Source: an uncultured Lentisphaeria bacterium | GTDB lineage: Bacteria; Verrucomicrobiota; Lentisphaeria; Victivallales; Victivallaceae | DNA length: 10,629 nt | Assembly: GCA_903821255.1 (NCBI GenBank) | Contig: CAIJKT010000874.1 | Location: 1-10,629 of the forward strand | Direction of reading: 5' to 3' | Shown: positions 6,924 to 10,629 of the stretch, one piece after another | How positions within the stretch are numbered: position 1 is the stretch's first letter | How the letters are laid out: each line of letters begins with the position of its first letter | Notes under the pieces: model-generated | Seen by the model: only the letters and a program-made list of their open reading frames with translations | Told to the model about the DNA's origin: nothing | Database searches by the model: none | Translations under genes and position numbers: made by a program

Positions 6924-7922
6924 ATGACTCCTGATATCTGGATTATCGCCGAACAGCGGAACGGACAACTGCAAAGCGTATCGTTTGAACTGCTGACGCG
7001 CGGGCTTGCACTGGCCGGGAAACGTCAGGCGCGGCTTAGTGCGGTCATCTTCGGCTCCGGAATTCCGGATGCTGAACTGCAGAAATTAATTGATTGCGGC
7101 GCTGACCGGGTTCTCGCCGTTGACGCCCCTGAACTGGCGGATTTTGACCTTGAATTCCATGCGGCGGCGCTTCTTGGCCTGATCCGGTCTGAAAAGCCTG
7201 AGATTATTATTGCCGGAGCCACCTCCAGCGGCCGGACCCTGCTGCCGTATGCCGCCATGACTGCCCACGCCGGGCTTACCGCCGACTGCACCGAACTGGA
7301 CATTGAACCGGAAACCGGTCTGCTTTTGCAGACGCGTCCGGCAATCGGCGGCAACATCATGGCCACCATTAAATGTCCGAGACATCAGCCGCAGATGGCC
7401 ACGGTGCGGCCTAAATCATGCCGTTCCGCTCCGCCGCAGCCGGGCCGTAACGGCGAAATCGTCCGTATTCATCCTGAACTGCCGGTCAGCCGCATCAGGA
7501 GAACCGGTTTTACGCCGCTTGCCGACGACTGCGGCATTCAGGACGCGGAACGTCTGGTAGTGGTCGGACGCGGCATCAGGAAGCCGGAGAACATCAAACT
7601 GGCGCGTGATCTGGCCGCTGCTCTGGGAGCATCGCTGGGCGCAACCCGCGAGGTGGTCGACCGCGGCTGGCTGAGTTATCCGCACCAGGTGGGACTGAGC
7701 GGTAAAACGGTGACCCCGAAACTCTATATCGGGCTCGGGGTGTCCGGCGCGATCCAGCACCTGGCGGGAATGCAGACGGCGGCGACAATCATTGCCGTCA
7801 ACACCGATCCCGAAGCGCAAATATTTAAAGTGGCCGATTTCGGCATCGCCGGCAGCCTGTTCGACGTTGTTCCGGCGCTGCTCAGGGAAATACAGGAGGG
7901 TAAAACGCCATGGACGAAATGA
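6924..7922 (+). CDS. etfA: Electron transfer flavoprotein, alpha subunit
   Basis: EtfA binds the FAD that shuttles electrons to or from the partner dehydrogenase. The 332-residue protein has the N-terminal domain (1-180; TRPAIGGNIMATI at 137-149) and a complete C-terminal FAD-binding domain: GRGIRKPE (215-222), DRGWL (246-250), HQVGLSGKTVTPKLYIGLGVSGAIQHLAGM (254-283, in pieces), and VNTDPEA then VADFGIAG (303-310). In the FAD motif the more usual QVGQTGK appears as QVGLSGK. There is no N-terminal ferredoxin-like [4Fe-4S] domain, unlike the larger LctC of Acetobacterium woodii, so low-potential electrons would have to be exchanged with a separate ferredoxin or not at all. The start at 6924 follows from its strong ribosome binding site. 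It follows etfB by 1 base and overlaps the glcD-type gene by 13 bases. Confidence 0.93.
   Translation: MTPDIWIIAEQRNGQLQSVSFELLTRGLALAGKRQARLSAVIFGSGIPDAELQKLIDCGADRVLAVDAPELADFDLEFHAAALLGLIRSEKPEIIIAGATSSGRTLLPYAAMTAHAGLTADCTELDIEPETGLLLQTRPAIGGNIMATIKCPRHQPQMATVRPKSCRSAPPQPGRNGEIVRIHPELPVSRIRRTGFTPLADDCGIQDAERLVVVGRGIRKPENIKLARDLAAALGASLGATREVVDRGWLSYPHQVGLSGKTVTPKLYIGLGVSGAIQHLAGMQTAATIIAVNTDPEAQIFKVADFGIAGSLFDVVPALLREIQEGKTPWTK
7894..7900 (+). promoter_or_regulatory. Ribosome binding site of the GlcD-type gene
   Basis: AGGAGGG inside etfA is 9 bases before ATG at 7910. A second in-frame ATG at 7919 overlaps the etfA stop but is 18 bases from this site, so 7910 is preferred. Confidence 0.75.
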
Positions 7923-9340
7923 GAAAGTATAATCCTGTCACTCCGGCGATAGCCGGAGAACTGCGCGACATCGCCGGCGCACAATACGTCATTTACGACG
8001 ACTCCGAAAAACTGGAGCCGTTTTCCCGGGATGAAATTCCCGGAACCAAATATCGCGCGATGCCGGAAGCGGTCGTGCGTCCGGCGGATGCGCGGCAGAT
8101 CGCCGCAATCGTCAAGCTGGCCAATCGCGAACTGATTCCGGTCACGCCGCGCGGCGCCGGCTCCGGGCTTTCCGGCGGCGCGGTGCCGGTTCACGGCGGC
8201 ATCGTCATCAGCGTTGACCGCATGAACCGCATCATCGAGATCGACCGCGACAATATGATGATCGTGGTGGAGCCGGGCGTCATTGCCAATGAAATCAACG
8301 AAGCGATCAGGGAATACGATCTGTTCTATGCCGGTTATCCGATGAGTCTGGAAACTTGTTTTATCGGCGGCAACGTGGCGGAAAATGCCGGGGGCGGCAA
8401 AGCAGTTAAATATGGCGTCACCGGACGTTACGTGCTCGGTCTGGAAGTGGTCACGCCGTCCGGCGAAATCGTCGAACTTGGCGGGAAATTGATCAAAGAC
8501 GTCACCGGTTACAACATGGTGCAGTTGATGGTCGGTTCGGAAGGAACGCTCGGCATTTTCACCAGAATCATCCTGAAACTGATTCCGCTGCCGAAATATC
8601 AGGTAGATCTGCTCTGCATGTTTCGCAGCAGCGAAGACGCGGTCGCCGCCGTGCCCAGGCTGATGACTGCCTCAGGGATCATCCCGACCTCGATCGAATA
8701 TATGGACCGCCTCGCCGTCAAAGGGGCGTGCGATTACCTCAACGAAAAAATACCGTATCAGGATTGCGGCGCAATGCTGCTGATTTCGGTCGACGGCGCG
8801 GAAGAAGCTTCTATCATCACCGAATATGAAACCATCGGCAGAAAGTGTCAGGAATACGGCGCTTACGAAGTGTATGTGGCGGATAATCCGTCCACCACCG
8901 AACGCATCTGGCGCATCCGCCGCAATATTGGCGAAGCCTACAACGTTTACTCGAAGCGCCAGAGCGGCGAGGATCTGGTGGTGCCGCCCGCCGCAATTCC
9001 GGCAATGGTCGCCGAATTGCAGAGAATCGGAGAGAAATATGGCATCATCGTTCCGTGCTTCGGCCACGCCGGCGACGGCAATATTCATGCCCGGCTGATC
9101 TGTCCGCCGGAATGGAACGACGAACGCTGGCAGGAAACCTTGCCGCAAATCCTCGAAGACACCTACCTTGCCGCCGCCGCGCTGGGCGGCCGCATTTCCG
9201 GCGAACACGGTATCGGCTCCAAACGCAAAAAGTATATGCGCACGGTGGTTTCAGAAGAATATCTGAATATGCTGCGGGCCGTGAAACACGCTTTCGATCC
9301 GAACAATATCATGAATCCCGGGAAAATTTTTGATTTGTAA
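7910..9340 (+). CDS. glcD: GlcD/LctD-type FAD-dependent 2-hydroxyacid dehydrogenase
   Basis: This cytoplasmic flavoenzyme oxidises a 2-hydroxyacid such as lactate or glycolate to the 2-oxoacid. The 476 residues carry a PCMH-type FAD-binding domain with PRGAGSGLSGG (80-90), PMSLETCFIGGNVAENAGG (144-162) and TGYNMVQLMVGSEGTLG (199-215). The FAD-oxidase C-terminal domain shows the active-site motif HAGDGNIH (386-393), GGRISGEHGIG (426-436) and the closing NPGKIF (469-474). It has no iron-sulfur domain and no membrane segment, so electrons most likely leave through the EtfAB encoded just upstream. The order EtfB-EtfA-dehydrogenase is that of lctBCD in Acetobacterium woodii, and the length fits LctD. 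Overlap with etfA (13 bases) suggests matched synthesis. The substrate is not fixed by these motifs; glycolate, lactate and sugar-derived hydroxyacids are all possible. Confidence 0.92.
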   Translation: MDEMRKYNPVTPAIAGELRDIAGAQYVIYDDSEKLEPFSRDEIPGTKYRAMPEAVVRPADARQIAAIVKLANRELIPVTPRGAGSGLSGGAVPVHGGIVISVDRMNRIIEIDRDNMMIVVEPGVIANEINEAIREYDLFYAGYPMSLETCFIGGNVAENAGGGKAVKYGVTGRYVLGLEVVTPSGEIVELGGKLIKDVTGYNMVQLMVGSEGTLGIFTRIILKLIPLPKYQVDLLCMFRSSEDAVAAVPRLMTASGIIPTSIEYMDRLAVKGACDYLNEKIPYQDCGAMLLISVDGAEEASIITEYETIGRKCQEYGAYEVYVADNPSTTERIWRIRRNIGEAYNVYSKRQSGEDLVVPPAAIPAMVAELQRIGEKYGIIVPCFGHAGDGNIHARLICPPEWNDERWQETLPQILEDTYLAAAALGGRISGEHGIGSKRKKYMRTVVSEEYLNMLRAVKHAFDPNNIMNPGKIFDL

Positions 9341-9348
9341 TTAACTAT

Positions 9349-9354
9349 AAGGAA
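9349..9354 (+). promoter_or_regulatory. Ribosome binding site of the polyol dehydrogenase gene
   Basis: AAGGAA in the 19-base gap after the GlcD-type gene lies 5 bases before the ATG at 9360. No terminator is visible in this gap, so readthrough from the preceding gene is expected. Confidence 0.55.
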
Positions 9355-9359
9355 CTGTA

Positions 9360-10397
9360 ATGAAAACCTGTAAACTTACCGGTATTCGCCGGATGGCGAT
9401 GATGGACGTTCCAACTCCGGAAATTCAAAATGACACTGATGTTTTAATCAAAATGTCATGCGTCGGGGTTTGCGGCTCCGACGTCCATTATTACGAATCC
9501 GGCCAGATCGGTTCACAGGTGGTGCAGTATCCTTTCACCGTCGGCCATGAAGGGGCCGGGATCGTCGTCGCCGCCGGCAGGGCCGTAACGAGGGTTAAGG
9601 CGGGAAGCAGGATCGCCATCGAACCCGCAATGCCGTGCCGCCAGTGCGACCAATGCCTGGCCGGCCGGCCCCACACCTGCCGCAAGTTGCGTTTTCTGGG
9701 TTGCCCCGGACAGGCGGAAGGATGTCTGTCGGAATATCTGGTCATGCCGGAAGCAAGCTGCTTTCCGATTCCTGACTCCATGACATTCGACGAAGCCGCG
9801 CTCTCCGAACCGCTGGCCATCGGGGTTTATGCGGTCAGACAGTCAATACCTCTGAATGGCGCGAAAATAGGTATTCTCGGTTCCGGGCCAATCGGACTGA
9901 GCGTACTGATGCCGGCCCTGGCCGGGGGTGCGGCGAAAATTTATGTGACTGACAAAATCGATGCCCGTCTGGCAGTGGCGCGCCGCGCCGGAGCCGCCTG
10001 GACCGGCAATCCGCTGAAGGAAGATATTGTCCAGGCCATTACCGCCGCCGAACCATTATTGCTTGACGCGGTCTTCGAATGCGCGGGAGAACAGGATACT
10101 GTCGACCAGGCGCTCTCGCTGTTGAAACCCGGCGGCAAGCTGATTCTGATCGGCATTCCGCCGACACAGGAAAAATACGGCTTCAGCGTCGATCTGATGC
10201 GCCGCAAGGAAATCTGCATCCAGAACGTCCGCCGCCAGAACCATTGCTGTCAGGCCGCGCTGAACATGATCCGCGACCGCATTTTCGATGTCAACATCAT
10301 GCGGACGCACCGGTTTAATTTCAATGACACTGCCGCCGCCTTTGACCTCGTTGCCAACTATCGCGACGGCGTCGTTAAAGCGATGATCGATTTTTGA
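9360..10397 (+). CDS. Zinc-dependent polyol (sorbitol-type) dehydrogenase, MDR family
   Basis: A medium-chain dehydrogenase of 345 residues, the usual size, expected to oxidise a polyol to a ketose with NAD+. The catalytic zinc ligands are visible: Cys38 in GVCGSDVHYY (36-45), His63 and Glu64 in GHEGAG (62-67), and Glu150 in SEPLAIG. The structural zinc site is complete: Cys93, Cys96, Cys99 and Cys107 in CRQCDQC and HTC. The Rossmann motif GSGPIG (174-179) with Asp198 at the end of the second strand favours NAD over NADP. GSDVHYYESGQIG resembles sorbitol and xylitol dehydrogenases more than threonine dehydrogenase, although L-threonine or L-idonate type substrates are possible. It is probably the last gene of the etfBA-glcD operon. 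The C-terminus is intact although transposase remains start about 15 bases later. Confidence 0.9.
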   Translation: MKTCKLTGIRRMAMMDVPTPEIQNDTDVLIKMSCVGVCGSDVHYYESGQIGSQVVQYPFTVGHEGAGIVVAAGRAVTRVKAGSRIAIEPAMPCRQCDQCLAGRPHTCRKLRFLGCPGQAEGCLSEYLVMPEASCFPIPDSMTFDEAALSEPLAIGVYAVRQSIPLNGAKIGILGSGPIGLSVLMPALAGGAAKIYVTDKIDARLAVARRAGAAWTGNPLKEDIVQAITAAEPLLLDAVFECAGEQDTVDQALSLLKPGGKLILIGIPPTQEKYGFSVDLMRRKEICIQNVRRQNHCCQAALNMIRDRIFDVNIMRTHRFNFNDTAAAFDLVANYRDGVVKAMIDF

Positions 10398-10411
10398 ATT
10401 TATTTTAACTT

Positions 10412-10629
10412 AGAAAACCACGTCCTCTGGGTGTGGTCATAGACAAGAAGGGTTTGCCTGAAGGTCTACTCACGCTATATTTTTCGAACGCGAGATGTTA
10501 CTTGAACTGGCCGCAAAAAACGGCGTTAAAACACTTGGTGATAAAGGATATATCTGTTCAGACCATATAAAAGAGGAACTGCTGCGAGCAGGAGTAAGTT
10601 TGCATACTCCCTTGCGCGACAATATGAAA
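10412..10629 (+). mobile_element. 5'-truncated IS982-type transposase remnant (continues past the window)
   Basis: From 10471 one frame reads HAIFFEREMLLELAAKNG, then LGDKGYICSDHIKEELLRAG and SLHTPLRDNMK up to the window edge. GDKGYI followed by TPLRxNMK is the characteristic C-terminal half of IS982 transposases. That frame has a TGA at 10459-10461. Just upstream, in another frame (10412-10458), RKPRPLGVVIDKKGLPEG resembles the strand that normally precedes this block, so a frameshift near 10459-10470 is likely. About the first two-thirds of a roughly 290-residue transposase is missing, and no terminal inverted repeat can be seen at the left boundary. The element lies behind the polyol dehydrogenase without damaging it. 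The 3' part is outside the window, so the length of the remnant is unknown. Confidence 0.75.

Noticed and set aside
8672..9208. A 178-codon minus-strand open frame opposite the GlcD-type gene.
   Set aside because: It is antisense to a fully motif-supported gene, has no family features, and follows from the GC-rich codon pattern of the true gene.
10398..10420. Search for a terminator after the polyol dehydrogenase gene.
   Set aside because: The bases are AT-rich but form no stem; transposase similarity begins almost at once, so the original terminator may have been lost.

Overview
The window reads as chromosomal DNA of an anaerobic or facultative Gram-negative-type bacterium. A lipoprotein with a lipobox, a ComEC-type membrane protein and Shine-Dalgarno-led, tightly packed genes support a bacterium. 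The electron-transfer flavoprotein pair beside a GlcD-type dehydrogenase and a LarE homologue fit an anaerobic metabolism. Base composition looks moderately GC-rich by eye, with many CCG/CGG/GCG codons. The lineage cannot be fixed from this sequence; a member of the Planctomycetes-Verrucomicrobia-Chlamydiae group such as Lentisphaerota is only a guess.

Layout. At the left edge the first 22 codons of a minus-strand gene are visible. It is separated by a 165-base divergent intergenic region from a plus-strand run of five closely spaced genes (232-5795): a PHP-domain phosphoesterase with a TTG start, a small lipoprotein, a ComEC/Rec2-like membrane protein with a degenerate C-terminal metallo-beta-lactamase domain, a family 4 glycosyltransferase, and LarE. 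Gaps are 5 and 6 bases and overlaps are 14 and 4 bases, so this is probably one operon.

The 332-base stretch between larE and the next intact gene is not empty. It holds the remnant of a SorC-family sugar-responsive regulator: the helix-turn-helix part is missing, an internal segment appears deleted, and a TAG stop sits where the family has a conserved Glu.

The second cluster (6128-10397) encodes EtfB, EtfA, a GlcD/LctD-type FAD-dependent 2-hydroxyacid dehydrogenase and a zinc-dependent polyol/sorbitol-type dehydrogenase. The EtfB-EtfA-GlcD order matches the electron-confurcating lactate dehydrogenase LctBCD of Acetobacterium woodii. EtfB carries the DGDT-GQVGP motif typical of bifurcating-type flavoproteins. 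A workable reading is that a polyol or hydroxyacid is oxidised by the two dehydrogenases, with electrons from the hydroxyacid passing through EtfAB. The decayed SorC regulator would then be the cluster's former local control gene. LarE makes the sulfur donor step of the nickel-pincer nucleotide cofactor of lactate racemase and related epimerases, but no LarA, LarB or LarC lies in the window.

The right edge (from about 10412) is a 5'-truncated, apparently frameshifted IS982-type transposase remnant directly behind the polyol dehydrogenase gene.
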